Part shown: positions 34,957-42,575 of the stretch, one piece after another
Layout of the letters: every line of letters begins with the position of its first letter
How positions within the stretch are numbered: position 1 is the stretch's first letter
From: a virus
Direction: 5' to 3' (one strand)
Length of the DNA stretch: 64,000 bases
Virus record (IMG/VR): IMGVR_UViG_3300037104_000756
Coordinates: 1 to 64,000 of that record
Program-made: the position numbers and the translations under genes
Notes under the pieces: model-generated
Database searches by the model: none
What the model saw: the letters and a program-made list of their open reading frames with translations, nothing else
Told to the model about the DNA's origin: nothing

Positions 34957-35615
34957 AGATCATCGAACCTAGTTTTGAAATTCTGGATTTGACATGCAGA
35001 GAAGACGGTGTTAAACTACTTCGTCGGGTTGAATACCTTGCGAGAATCTCCCATCGCAGCGAAGACAAGCAAACAGAGGACTCATGGCAGAGGTTTGTTA
35101 CGGCGGTTGTCTTGCAACATGGTGATTGGTCTGTAGTGGAACATTGTATCGTCACCGTGGTGGCTCGCGTCGACCGAGGAGTTACTCATGAGTGGGTCCG
35201 AGATCGGATCGGAAGCTACACCCAAGAGTCGACAAGGTTCGTGAATCACGGAAATAAAGATATTGAATTCATCAAGCCGTCTTTTGCGGGAGATGATCCT
35301 GTTGCGGCGAGCGCGGCATGGAACGCGGAGATGTGGAGAGCAGAGCAAGCGTATAGAGAACAGCTTGAGATGGGACAGTCACCTCAGATAGCACGTTCTG
35401 TGTTGCCGAATGCGACGGCTTCGACGATTGCCGTGACGTATAATTTACGGCAATGGAGAAAATTTTTCATGAGTCGAGTTTGTAGGGAGGTTCACCCAGA
35501 TTTTAGACGGACGACGATTCCACTCCTACAAAAATTTAAGGAGTTGATTCCGATTCTGTACAGCGATATAATACCAGAAGAAAAACAAAGCATCTCATTT
35601 TCGAGGCCGCGATGA
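34953..35615 (+). CDS. thyX: Flavin-dependent thymidylate synthase
   Basis: 220 residues. ThyX makes dTMP from dUMP using FAD and methylene-tetrahydrofolate. The signature RHR-x7-S appears as R83-D84-R85 to Ser93 (RDRIGSYTQES), with Asp in place of His, followed by STRF. HGDWSVVEH and the C-terminal RQWRKFFMSRV helix also match. The substituted His is a notable change in the active-site signature. It sits with ribonucleotide reductase, separated by an endonuclease gene. Confidence 0.88.
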   Translation: MKIIEPSFEILDLTCREDGVKLLRRVEYLARISHRSEDKQTEDSWQRFVTAVVLQHGDWSVVEHCIVTVVARVDRGVTHEWVRDRIGSYTQESTRFVNHGNKDIEFIKPSFAGDDPVAASAAWNAEMWRAEQAYREQLEMGQSPQIARSVLPNATASTIAVTYNLRQWRKFFMSRVCREVHPDFRRTTIPLLQKFKELIPILYSDIIPEEKQSISFSRPR

Positions 35616-36049
35616 CGGGCGCGGAACGTAGCCGCAAATGGCGTCGAGATCATCCTGGGTACTACACCATGTATTTGAAACGATACGGGCCTAAATGGCG
35701 GGTGAAACTGAAGCAAAAAGGTTTGTGTGTTCGGTGCGGAAAAAGAAAGGTTTTAAAGTGGACTACTTGCAGTGAATGTAAAGAATATCACAAGACAGTG
35801 TCGCCCACAATTCGAGCGATTCGTAAAGAGGACCGCCCACTGGCATTACGACGATCTAAAAAGGCCAAGAGGTGTTGTTGTTGCGGCTCTCGGACGCATA
35901 ACGGTCGGGGATGGCACATTGACCACGATCACAAAACCAAGAAGTTTCGGGGAATTTTGTGTAACAACTGCAACCTTGGCCTGGGTCACTTTAAAGATAG
36001 CGTTCAAAGGTTATCACAGGCAATTAAATATTTGGAGATCATGTCATGA
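35612..36049 (+). CDS. Endonuclease VII-like HNH protein between thyX and RNR
   Basis: 145 residues with two parts: an N-terminal zinc module (LCVRCGKRK...TCSECKEYHK) resembling the small proteins at 18675 and 21382, and an endonuclease VII-like part with CCCCGSRT, HIDHDHKTKKFRGILC and NNCNLGLG. It overlaps thyX and the reductase gene by four bases at each end. Placement between two nucleotide-metabolism genes is typical for homing endonucleases. Confidence 0.87.
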   Translation: MTGAERSRKWRRDHPGYYTMYLKRYGPKWRVKLKQKGLCVRCGKRKVLKWTTCSECKEYHKTVSPTIRAIRKEDRPLALRRSKKAKRCCCCGSRTHNGRGWHIDHDHKTKKFRGILCNNCNLGLGHFKDSVQRLSQAIKYLEIMS

Positions 36050-37701
36050 TTGAACTACCAAAAGTCACACTAAGTCACTTTGCTCAGACCATCTGTGACC
36101 AAAAATATGCTCACACGATGGACGACGGTTCGTTAGAGCATTGGCACAATATCTCCTATCGCGTCCCGAAACACGTCCTGCGGGCAGTGCGCGCACCGAA
36201 GTCTGTAGTGGCGCGGGTGCAGCAACTGGTTGCGCAGAGAAAGTTCATCCCTGGTGGTCGATACCTTGCTGCGACTGGTCGCCTCTTTCATCAAGTGAAT
36301 AACTGCTTTCTGTTTCGCCCAGAAGATAGTCGTGAAGGTTGGGCTGACTTTATGCATAAGGGGGTTTTGTCCCTGATGACGGGCGGCGGTAAGGGTGGAT
36401 TTTATAGCGGAATACGGGAAGAAGGAAAACTGATTCGAAAAACAGGTGGTTTTGCAACAGGTCCTATTGCTTTGATGCAGATGATGAACGAATCCGGGCG
36501 ATTTATTATGCAAGGTGGGAGCCGTCGATCTGCAATCTGGGCTGGCTTGAGTTGGTGGCATCCAGACATCCATAAATTCATTACACTGAAAAACTGGATA
36601 CCTGAAGTTCGAGCGCTAAAAGCAGCAGATTATAATTTTCCAGCGACGATGGACGGAACAAACATCTCTGTGTGTTTGGATGACGATTTTTTTCTGGCGT
36701 ATGGGGACGAGAAACACTCCAATCACTCTTCAGCGCACTCGGTTTACTGGTCTACGATCCGCCAGATGCTGAAGACTGGGGAGCCGGGGTTTTCGATTGA
36801 CTGCGGCAAAAATTCCAAGGAGAACCTACGAAATGCATGCACAGAAGTTACTAGTGCAGATGATAGCGATGTCTGTAATCTTGGGTCTATTAATCTGGCG
36901 CGTATCGAATCATTGGATGAGATGCGCGAAGTCACAGAATTGGCGAGTGCTTTTCTATTGGCTGGCACTGTTTACTCTGATGTGCCTTTTGCTGCGGTAG
37001 ATAAAATTCGGTCCAAGAACCGCAGGCTCGGACTCGGCTTGATGGGGATTCATGAATGGTTGTTGATGCATGATAAACGCTACGGCGCGGACAGCGATTT
37101 GGAAGAGTATTTGAAGATTTACGCTCAGTCGGGATTGATGGTTAACGGGTATGCGGACAAGTGGGATTTATCTCACCCCATTAAAACCCGCGCCATTGCT
37201 CCAGTCGGCACCATCGGCATTATCGGGGAAACTACGACAGGGATTGAACCGATTTTTTGTGCTGCATATAAACGTCGGTATCTGAAAGGGTCCTCATGGC
37301 AGTACCAGTATGTGGTCGACCCCACAGCCAAGCGTCTGTTAGATGCGGGGGTGCCGTCAAATTTGATTGAAGACGCGTACTCCTTGGCGGAAGATGTGGA
37401 GCGGCGAGTTTCGTTCCAAGCGTGGGTTCAACAGTATGTCGACCATTCCATTTCGTCGACGATCAACCTTCCTAAATGGGGATCGCCACTTAACAACGAA
37501 GATACCGTGCAATCGTTCGGCAAGATGTTGATCAAATACCTCCCCCGCCTGCGCGGGATTACGGTGTACCCTGATGGAGCACGCGACGGTCAACCCCTCA
37601 ACGCGATGCCTTTATATGAAGCATTGAGGCATGAGGGTGAAATATTCGAAGAGGCTGGAAACGCCTGCGATTTGAGCAAGGGTGGGGAGTGCGGAGCATG
37701 A
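36046..37701 (+). CDS. Class II (B12-dependent) ribonucleotide reductase, short form
   Basis: 551 residues. The pattern GRYLAATG, VNNCFLFRPEDS, a Gly-rich GGGKGGFYSGIR, RFIMQGGSRRSAIWAGL, HPDIHKF, VCNLGSINLARIE and APVGTIGIIGETTTGIEP fits class II (NrdJ-type) reductases. Cys at NNCF and VCNLG are candidates for the redox pair and a CGA ending may re-reduce the site. It is shorter than usual class II enzymes. It would supply dNTPs without oxygen dependence, using host or salvaged cobalamin. Confidence 0.85.
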   Translation: MIELPKVTLSHFAQTICDQKYAHTMDDGSLEHWHNISYRVPKHVLRAVRAPKSVVARVQQLVAQRKFIPGGRYLAATGRLFHQVNNCFLFRPEDSREGWADFMHKGVLSLMTGGGKGGFYSGIREEGKLIRKTGGFATGPIALMQMMNESGRFIMQGGSRRSAIWAGLSWWHPDIHKFITLKNWIPEVRALKAADYNFPATMDGTNISVCLDDDFFLAYGDEKHSNHSSAHSVYWSTIRQMLKTGEPGFSIDCGKNSKENLRNACTEVTSADDSDVCNLGSINLARIESLDEMREVTELASAFLLAGTVYSDVPFAAVDKIRSKNRRLGLGLMGIHEWLLMHDKRYGADSDLEEYLKIYAQSGLMVNGYADKWDLSHPIKTRAIAPVGTIGIIGETTTGIEPIFCAAYKRRYLKGSSWQYQYVVDPTAKRLLDAGVPSNLIEDAYSLAEDVERRVSFQAWVQQYVDHSISSTINLPKWGSPLNNEDTVQSFGKMLIKYLPRLRGITVYPDGARDGQPLNAMPLYEALRHEGEIFEEAGNACDLSKGGECGA

Positions 37702-38324
37702 TACCAATCAATGGAGATGAAGCACTACATCTCGTTAACCAACAAGCTACGGAGATGGCTGCCGTGGAAGATAAATTCGAACGAGGTTATGCTCACCTGG
37801 GGTGGCTGTTGTTGGAAGTGGCGCAAATGCAGTATTGGCGCGTGCGGTATACCACGTTTCGAGAGTACCTCCGCAGTGTGTCGCTGATTTCAAAGAAGAC
37901 GCCCGGACAACTTCACCGATACTTCCTAACGGTGCGCGACCTGAGCGACACATTCGAGCCCTCTCAACTAGAATTGATGGGAATCACCAAGGCGATGAAA
38001 TTACGCGCTGCCAAGGACTACGCTATTGTCCTACCCTCCATCATCGTTACCGCCGCCCTCGACCCCGCCGTAACTGTTCGGGAGTTGAAAAAAATCATTT
38101 CGGTGACGCTCAAGATGCCCGAGGAAGAAGGGGACTGGATGGACCTAGAATTTGAATTCATGGTCACCCCAGAGCAACGCGCGCTTATCACACAAGCGCT
38201 CGATGTCGCCATGCACACGGACCCGCTGACGAAGTCGACCATTTCGAAGTCGGCGCAGATGCTCGACGTTATGACGAAGTTCGCCCAAGAATTCCTTGGG
38301 GCGCACTCGGGAGATGGGAATTGA
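37698..38324 (+). CDS. Unknown helical protein
   Basis: 208 residues starting at ATG 37698 (GGAG upstream), sharing ATGA with the reductase stop. Predicted helical throughout, with a QYWRVRYTTFREYLRSVSLISKKT segment that could be a helix-turn-helix. No family recognised. It overlaps the HNH gene start, so the reductase-unknown-HNH string is one transcript. Confidence 0.65.
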   Translation: MIPINGDEALHLVNQQATEMAAVEDKFERGYAHLGWLLLEVAQMQYWRVRYTTFREYLRSVSLISKKTPGQLHRYFLTVRDLSDTFEPSQLELMGITKAMKLRAAKDYAIVLPSIIVTAALDPAVTVRELKKIISVTLKMPEEEGDWMDLEFEFMVTPEQRALITQALDVAMHTDPLTKSTISKSAQMLDVMTKFAQEFLGAHSGDGN

Positions 38325-38659
38325 GGGATACAGTCTGGGTTAAATTAAACGACGCAGGCATCCCAGTGCGTATGTTCAGAAACCGCAAGTCCGCACATGC
38401 TTCTGGGGTTGAGCGGAACGCTGAGTGGGTGCGATCCGAAGCGGTTTCCTCGATTCGACATCAAGTTTTTCTACGGTCTAAAGGATATTGTGAATTTTGT
38501 GGGGAGATAATAACGGAGAAAACTGGGCATCTTCACGAACAGACTCATCGCGGCAAAGGTGGGGAAATCTCGTTGGATAACTCGGTCTTCATTTGTCCAA
38601 CGTGTCATTGCAGGGCTCACGCTGATAGGAGTGTCAAGTTTTCTCGCAAAAACACTTGA
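38321..38659 (+). CDS. HNH endonuclease
   Basis: 112 residues from TTG 38321, which overlaps the previous stop and has GGGAGATGG upstream. HNH features: SKGYCEFCGE (first Cys pair), HLHEQTHRGKGGEIS, LDNSVFICPTCHCRAHAD with the second Cys pair and catalytic His. This is a standard HNH type, different from the endonuclease VII group here. It may be a homing or a DNA-processing enzyme. Confidence 0.8.
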   Translation: MRDTVWVKLNDAGIPVRMFRNRKSAHASGVERNAEWVRSEAVSSIRHQVFLRSKGYCEFCGEIITEKTGHLHEQTHRGKGGEISLDNSVFICPTCHCRAHADRSVKFSRKNT

Positions 38660-38684
38660 CATTTTGGAATTGTTTTGGCATCAT
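38656..38684 (+). promoter_or_regulatory. Sigma70-type promoter
   Basis: TTGACA, 17 bases, CATCAT, with an A-tract upstream. It overlaps the HNH stop and starts an operon beginning at 38768. Confidence 0.6.
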
Positions 38685-38713
38685 GATGGCTAATCCGAAT
38701 AGCAACGACGAGG

Positions 38714-38746
38714 GGTGGCGAGTCGTATGAGCAACGGTTCGCCACC
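38714..38746 (+). promoter_or_regulatory. Hairpin in the 5' leader
   Basis: GGTGGCGA (38714-38721) pairs perfectly with TCGCCACC (38739-38746), 17-base loop. It lies between the promoter and the AGGAGG site of the 38768 gene, so it could affect RNA stability or translation. Confidence 0.4.
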
Positions 38747-38767
38747 TCAAATAAATAGGAGGTTATT

Positions 38768-39187
38768 ATGGGACGATCAGTGAGCGCAGTAGCAGCCCGA
38801 GCGGTCAAGAATAGTGAGAAGGGCAGCAAGCCTGCGAAAAGAACTGGCGAGGAGAGATTGTCCGCCATTCGTAGCAGCGTTCCTGCAAAGCTTCACGTTC
38901 CTATCGGAGAGGTTGGATTTTTGCTGGAGTTGCATGATGCGCTGGTGGTGTTCATAAAAGATGTGGTGAATCCCGCGCTCGAACAGACGCGCCACGAGCG
39001 AGACGCCTTCGCTCATCAGTTGTTTGAGTCACAATCAGACTTCTCTACCTTTCGATGTGTCTCCCTCACGAAAATTGATGAACTCGCCGCGTCACATGCA
39101 ATTGCGCTGCAGTCCGCTAATCAGGAGATCGACACCCTCAAGGCGCAGCTTGCAGGGTCCGGGGATGGTCCGAATGCTGAAGGATAA
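38768..39187 (+). CDS. Unknown coiled-coil protein
   Basis: 139 residues with AGGAGG before the ATG. A basic N-terminus (about 1-35), then a hydrophobic VGFLLELHDALVVF helix and a C-terminal coiled coil (HAIALQSANQEIDTLKAQL). First gene after its own promoter. No family recognised. Confidence 0.65.
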   Translation: MGRSVSAVAARAVKNSEKGSKPAKRTGEERLSAIRSSVPAKLHVPIGEVGFLLELHDALVVFIKDVVNPALEQTRHERDAFAHQLFESQSDFSTFRCVSLTKIDELAASHAIALQSANQEIDTLKAQLAGSGDGPNAEG

Positions 39188-39476
39188 GGAAGGCAACCGA
39201 CTGTTCCGAAAAGTTCAGGTGAAAGTAATTTACCCGGACAATATTTTCCCTGCGAAGACGTTCACGCAGCACGCGGGTCCGCAGCAGGGATTTGGTCCGA
39301 CCGGGGTGGACGACATTTTGATGAAGATCGCGGACCAGTTGGACACCCTTTACCCGTGGTGGGATTTCAAGTCCGTGGCGTTGAAGCCAGAAGGTCGCAC
39401 GCTTCGGTACGTTTTCACTTTTTCTGGATATTGCGCGGGAGCGCCCGCCACAATTACCAATGAAGGGTTAGACTAA
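39165..39476 (+). CDS. Unknown small protein
   Basis: 103 residues from ATG 39165; ATG 39174 is an alternative. Overlaps the previous gene by 23 bases. Mixed alpha/beta with a basic start (KDKEGNRLFRKVQVKVIYP) and aromatic C-terminal strands. No motif recognised. Confidence 0.6.
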   Translation: MVRMLKDKEGNRLFRKVQVKVIYPDNIFPAKTFTQHAGPQQGFGPTGVDDILMKIADQLDTLYPWWDFKSVALKPEGRTLRYVFTFSGYCAGAPATITNEGLD

Positions 39477-39490
39477 CGCGGAGGAGAAAA

Positions 39491-39700
39491 ATGAGCATAT
39501 TCATCACCGAAGGTCCGAGCGCAGCCGATCCTCTTGATGTAGCTCCAATCACCGTCATAGCTCCAATCACTGCCTTAGGATTAGGTGGGTACCCTATTCG
39601 AATTGTGGCGAACACTTGGCGTTCGCGCGCTGCAGTGTGGTTATTGCGCCGGTATGTTCAGAGAGTTTTGGAGGCGTCAAATGTCTCACGAACGTTTTGA
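39491..39700 (+). CDS. Small unknown protein
   Basis: 69 residues with CGGAGGAG before the ATG. It contains a short internal repeat (VAPITVIAPIT) and a basic Arg/Trp-rich C-terminus. The DNA repeats GCTCCAATCAC twice. Overlaps the next gene by 20 bases. Confidence 0.55.
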   Translation: MSIFITEGPSAADPLDVAPITVIAPITALGLGGYPIRIVANTWRSRAAVWLLRRYVQRVLEASNVSRTF

Positions 39701-39848
39701 GATTTGGGAAGAGACGGACTCGGCTTTTCCGCAATGGCCCTGGCGCGCCCAGGTGGTGAACTACGTTGCTCGCTTTGCTAGTCGGGAGTCTGCTGAGAGT
39801 TTTGTGAAGAGTGTGAAAGAATATCGCGAGCAAAACAAACTCAAGTAA
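39681..39848 (+). CDS. Small unknown protein
   Basis: 55 residues from ATG 39681 with TTGGAGG upstream. Contains WPWRAQVVNYVARFASRESAESF, reading like a compact alpha/beta fold. It converges with the minus-strand gene at 39841, overlapping by 8 bases. Function unknown. Confidence 0.6.
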   Translation: MSHERFEIWEETDSAFPQWPWRAQVVNYVARFASRESAESFVKSVKEYREQNKLK

Positions 39849-40017
39849 GGTAGAGGGTAATCGGTCCGCAGGTTAGTGGTCCGCATTTGCAGTCCGCGCA
39901 GGTGGTTTCGTACGATTCCCAACAAAGCGTAAAATAGCACGGCCATTTTGCTCCACAAATTTTGCAGATGTGTGGCTGGCTCCATGGAGTTTCATATACT
40001 GGTGGAGTTTTCTTCAT
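39841..40017 (-). CDS. Small Cys-rich zinc protein
   Basis: 58 residues on the minus strand with CKICG, CYFTLC and CADCKCG clusters, a probable zinc-ribbon. Its ATG overlaps the stop of the upstream minus-strand gene (ATGA), and there is no separate ribosome site, so it should be translated by coupling. Function unknown. Confidence 0.6.
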   Translation of the reverse strand: MKKTPPVYETPWSQPHICKICGAKWPCYFTLCWESYETTCADCKCGPLTCGPITLYLT

Positions 40018-40295
40018 CGGAGGTTTGCCAACGCGGTGTTTACCTTCAGGCGGATGTACGATTCTTCGAGAGAAGGTTTTTGATGTTGCCAGTATTCGAA
40101 GGCTTGGATTTCGAGAACCAGGGTGGTTTCGCGACAATCTCGGCGCAGGTCATTGACAACAATTCTGTGGAGTGGGGATGGTTGTCTGTTAGATGCTTCG
40201 AGCGCTTCCTGGCACTCAAGAGCACGCTTGCAACGGCGGATAGTCTCTATAGTGATGAGTTCCCCGTCCGTGAGTTTGACGATCTTCTTTTTCAT
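40014..40295 (-). CDS. Unknown protein on the minus strand
   Basis: 93 residues starting at 40295, where GGAGC precedes ATG on the minus strand. Highly charged: KKKIVKLTDGELITIE opens it and a helical, Arg/Glu-rich remainder follows. First gene of a two-gene minus-strand unit facing away from the endolysin. Function unknown. Confidence 0.65.
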   Translation of the reverse strand: MKKKIVKLTDGELITIETIRRCKRALECQEALEASNRQPSPLHRIVVNDLRRDCRETTLVLEIQAFEYWQHQKPSLEESYIRLKVNTALANLR

Positions 40296-40314
40296 TGTCT
40301 GCTCCTTGGGTGAA

Positions 40315-40343
40315 AGAATATCAGAAAACAGTTGACAACGCAA
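40315..40343 (-). promoter_or_regulatory. Minus-strand promoter overlapping the endolysin promoter
   Basis: On the minus strand, TTGCGT, 17 bases, TATTCT, leading to the gene that starts at 40295. Its -35 box lies within the spacer of the plus-strand promoter at 40332-40361. Confidence 0.45.
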
Positions 40344-40361
40344 CAGGACCTTTGGTATTCT
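40332..40361 (+). promoter_or_regulatory. Endolysin promoter, leaderless
   Basis: TTGACA, 18 bases, TATTCT. The +7 position is the A of ATG 40368 and no ribosome site exists, so the mRNA should be leaderless. Confidence 0.55.
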
Positions 40362-40367
40362 TTTTTC

Positions 40368-40835
40368 ATGGCTGATTCAACCATCGCGATTGCGGCAACC
40401 CTTGTTCACGAAGGTGGGTATGTGAATAATCCTGCCGACCCAGGCGGCGCAACCAATATGGGGATTACTCAGGCAGATATGCCAGGGCAGGATATGCGCG
40501 CACTGACGGTCGCACAAGCCACGACCTATTATTTGGCGCACTACTGGAAATCACTCTACTCCCAAATTGTCGACCAATCCATCGCCTCAAAACTCTTCGA
40601 CATGGGCGTCCTGTTCGGTGTCGGGACGGCAGTTAAATGTTTGCAGGGAGTTTTATGTGTCTCCCAAGACGGTAATTTTGGCCCAGACTCTCTATATCAC
40701 CTCAACGTGGCGAGCCAATCGGCGACTCTTGGTTCCTATAAAACGGCACTGCTTGCGCATGCAGGTAGAGTGGCAACATCGAACCCCAAAGAAATTGTGT
40801 TTTTGGTGGGATGGCAGAGGAGAATCAATTCGTAA
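40368..40835 (+). CDS. Endolysin (glycoside hydrolase 108-like muramidase)
   Basis: 155 residues from ATG 40368; the open frame extends upstream only through the promoter. The start ATLVHEGGYVNNPADPGGATNMGIT is typical of GH108 lysozymes, with probable catalytic Glu15. The C-terminal part has the helical peptidoglycan-binding pattern (LFDMGVLFGVGTAVKCLQ, DGNFGPDSL). It would cut the host cell wall for release. There is no signal peptide, so a holin is expected elsewhere. Confidence 0.92.
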   Translation: MADSTIAIAATLVHEGGYVNNPADPGGATNMGITQADMPGQDMRALTVAQATTYYLAHYWKSLYSQIVDQSIASKLFDMGVLFGVGTAVKCLQGVLCVSQDGNFGPDSLYHLNVASQSATLGSYKTALLAHAGRVATSNPKEIVFLVGWQRRINS

Positions 40836-40839
40836 ACAA

Positions 40840-40857
40840 GACTTTTAATTCAATAAG
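40840..40857 (+). promoter_or_regulatory. Late-type promoter motif, copy 5
   Basis: GACTT-N7-AATAAG, just after the endolysin stop. It would give the following gene (40962) a leader of about 100 bases containing a GTCGGCG/CGCCGAC long-range stem (40878-40884 and 40928-40934). Confidence 0.45.
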
Positions 40858-40961
40858 TGAAGCACAGATTTGAGCCAGTCGGCGGGCGTCAAGGCTCATC
40901 ATAGGATTGGAGCTAATCAAAGAAATTCGCCGACATACCTTTTTAGAAACGGTGGTGGGTC

Positions 40962-41165
40962 ATGTCAGGAACCAGCCACGTCTTTACTTTTAAATGCGCC
41001 CAGGGTCACGTCACGCATTGCCTATTTCCCCCAGGAACTCGGATTGATGATCACGATGAAATGAAATGTGCCGAGTGTTTGAAAACAAATGATTCTAAGC
41101 CCGCTTATGTGGTTTTCGTTCGCTCGCAAACCACAAAGGATAAAACCAATGGCGGACGACGCTAA
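40962..41165 (+). CDS. Small zinc-finger-like protein
   Basis: 67 residues with a CAQGHVTHC pair and a later CAEC pair, a likely zinc-binding fold. The ribosome site (GGTGGTGGG) is weak. It overlaps the next gene, starting a run of five overlapping tiny genes. Confidence 0.6.
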   Translation: MSGTSHVFTFKCAQGHVTHCLFPPGTRIDDHDEMKCAECLKTNDSKPAYVVFVRSQTTKDKTNGGRR

Positions 41166-41448
41166 TCACGCACACAAGTACTACTGCTCGTACTGCACGA
41201 AATACATATATGGTGCAACCCCTGAAATTTTGGCTACGTGTTTGAATGTTCACAACTCAGCGATTCATCCAGCAGATTGTGCCCGATGGTGCGCCGCCGA
41301 CATCGTTCGTTCGACACATTATGTCGGTACATCTTATGTGTCCGAGTATCTTACAGTAGGGGAGTGGGGCACCGCCAAGAACCCTCCTAGCATCACCGCG
41401 CGCGACCGCATTATGCTCGCGAAGGGGTTGGTCCGATGGGATTCCTAG
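41149..41448 (+). CDS. Small zinc-finger-like protein
   Basis: 99 residues from ATG 41149 with AAAGGA upstream. CSYC near 15-18 and a later CLNVHNSAIH give a C2H2-like site. The rest reads as an alpha/beta domain with an EWGTAKNPPSITARDR segment. Function unknown. Confidence 0.6.
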   Translation: MADDANHAHKYYCSYCTKYIYGATPEILATCLNVHNSAIHPADCARWCAADIVRSTHYVGTSYVSEYLTVGEWGTAKNPPSITARDRIMLAKGLVRWDS

Positions 41449-41537
41449 CACTCATAGGATGTTGGATGCTTATCGCTGCGATTGCTGGAGTAGTCGACCG
41501 CTGGTATATGAGGAGGGCATCTCACCATGACAATTAG
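41436..41537 (+). CDS. Tiny membrane protein
   Basis: 33 residues. One hydrophobic segment (FLALIGCWMLIAAIAGVV) followed by a basic tail (DRWYMRRASHH). It overlaps the previous and next ORFs. Size and place near the endolysin make a lysis or membrane-modifying role possible, but nothing more can be said. Confidence 0.4.
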   Translation: MGFLALIGCWMLIAAIAGVVDRWYMRRASHHDN

Positions 41538-41616
41538 AGATGGTGAAACTGTTTGTGAGCACGGAGCCCGCCCATTTGAATGCCCACTGTGCAAAGAGAA
41601 ACGCAATGCCTCTTGA
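41527..41616 (+). CDS. Tiny zinc-knuckle protein
   Basis: 29 residues: CEHG...CPLC with a basic end, so a minimal zinc motif. GAGGAGGG lies upstream of ATG 41527. Overlaps both neighbours by about 10 bases. Short, but the pattern and ribosome site look real. Confidence 0.45.
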   Translation: MTIRDGETVCEHGARPFECPLCKEKRNAS

Positions 41617-42196
41617 TCTATATTCGGAGGACCACTTTAACCAGAAATCTTGGGAGCGTGTCGCAAATGCGAAGGCCACCGATTTTGAACCGTGGGCGGA
41701 AGCGCGCGAAAGGTACATTGCGGAAAAAGTCGAACCGATGCTGCAGATGTATCGACAAAGCGACCACGACTGGTTCAAAGACTTCAATCGTCGCCGGGGT
41801 GAATGTATCCATTCCTCGGACTTAATCTACAAACTACAAGGAATTAGTACACATATTTCGGTGCAGTCTCAGGTAAATTTTCCTGACGATTGGGGGTTGT
41901 ACTCTTCTGCTCTTGGCCGAGTTCAGTTCCTGACGGGTTTACCAAAAGGCTGGTTGACAGAGTTTAGCTACGCATTGGTGGACGAACGTGACCTTCCGTT
42001 AGAAGAGCGGCGCGGCTGGCGGACAGTGTTGGTCTACTGCCTTATGAAAGGTGCGATCACCTGGGAACAGGTGCTGGTTGAATTCGGCGAACCCAACGAT
42101 GCTTGGAATGAAGCCCGCTGGTGTGAAGTGACGGCGGACTTTCGGCACGGTGGTGAGGGTATTATCCATAGGAACATAGCAAATGTCATAGAGTAA
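41606..42196 (+). CDS. Unknown protein
   Basis: 196 residues from ATG 41606 (AAAGAGAAA upstream). Rich in Trp, Glu and aromatic residues with WERVANAKATDFEPWAEARERY and DFNRRRGECIHSSDL segments. Mostly helical. No family recognised; last of the overlapping tiny-gene series. Confidence 0.65.
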   Translation: MPLDLYSEDHFNQKSWERVANAKATDFEPWAEARERYIAEKVEPMLQMYRQSDHDWFKDFNRRRGECIHSSDLIYKLQGISTHISVQSQVNFPDDWGLYSSALGRVQFLTGLPKGWLTEFSYALVDERDLPLEERRGWRTVLVYCLMKGAITWEQVLVEFGEPNDAWNEARWCEVTADFRHGGEGIIHRNIANVIE

Positions 42197-42211
42197 GACG
42201 GAGCACAAATC

Positions 42212-42490
42212 ATGAGCAGATTCAAGACCTGGGTTATTGTCCAATACTCGATCCATCAGGCAAACCAACAACTGCGTAGTCGACAGAAGGCGTTGCAAAT
42301 TATCCCGCCTGACGAAAATCCCTATGAGATTATGAAGGCGTGGAAAACCGAGATGATACGCCGCTATGGGATTGATGGTATTCAACACTCGGATTGCGCG
42401 ACCCCCGAGATTCAATCGATTTCTTTGGAGTCTATCTTTCGGCGGGTTAAACGGAGAACCCGTCGCGTGATTTATGCCATGTTCTTTTAA
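42212..42490 (+). CDS. Unknown small basic protein
   Basis: 92 residues with GGAGC before the ATG. The C-terminus is strongly basic (FRRVKRRTRRVIYAMFF). Contains NPYEIMKAWKTEMIRRYGIDGIQ. Possibly nucleic-acid or membrane associated. No family recognised. Confidence 0.6.
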   Translation: MSRFKTWVIVQYSIHQANQQLRSRQKALQIIPPDENPYEIMKAWKTEMIRRYGIDGIQHSDCATPEIQSISLESIFRRVKRRTRRVIYAMFF

Positions 42491-42516
42491 CTGCTGAAAA
42501 CTTATTACAGGTTTGT

Positions 42517-42534
42517 GACTATCTCCCCCATCAG
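42517..42534 (+). promoter_or_regulatory. Late-type promoter motif, copy 6
   Basis: GACTA-N7-CATCAG, with the upstream TTACAGGTTTGT and downstream GTGTGGAGCAC closely matching the region before the scaffold gene (4960-5005). It precedes the 42576 gene. Confidence 0.55.
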
Positions 42535-42575
42535 TGTGGAGCACCCAGCACTGAGATTTTCGAGGAGCAAGTTAC

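Noticed and set aside
41257-41451. Minus-strand ORF opposite the 41149 gene
   Set aside because: No ribosome site or motif; the plus-strand frame has a zinc-finger pattern and good start.
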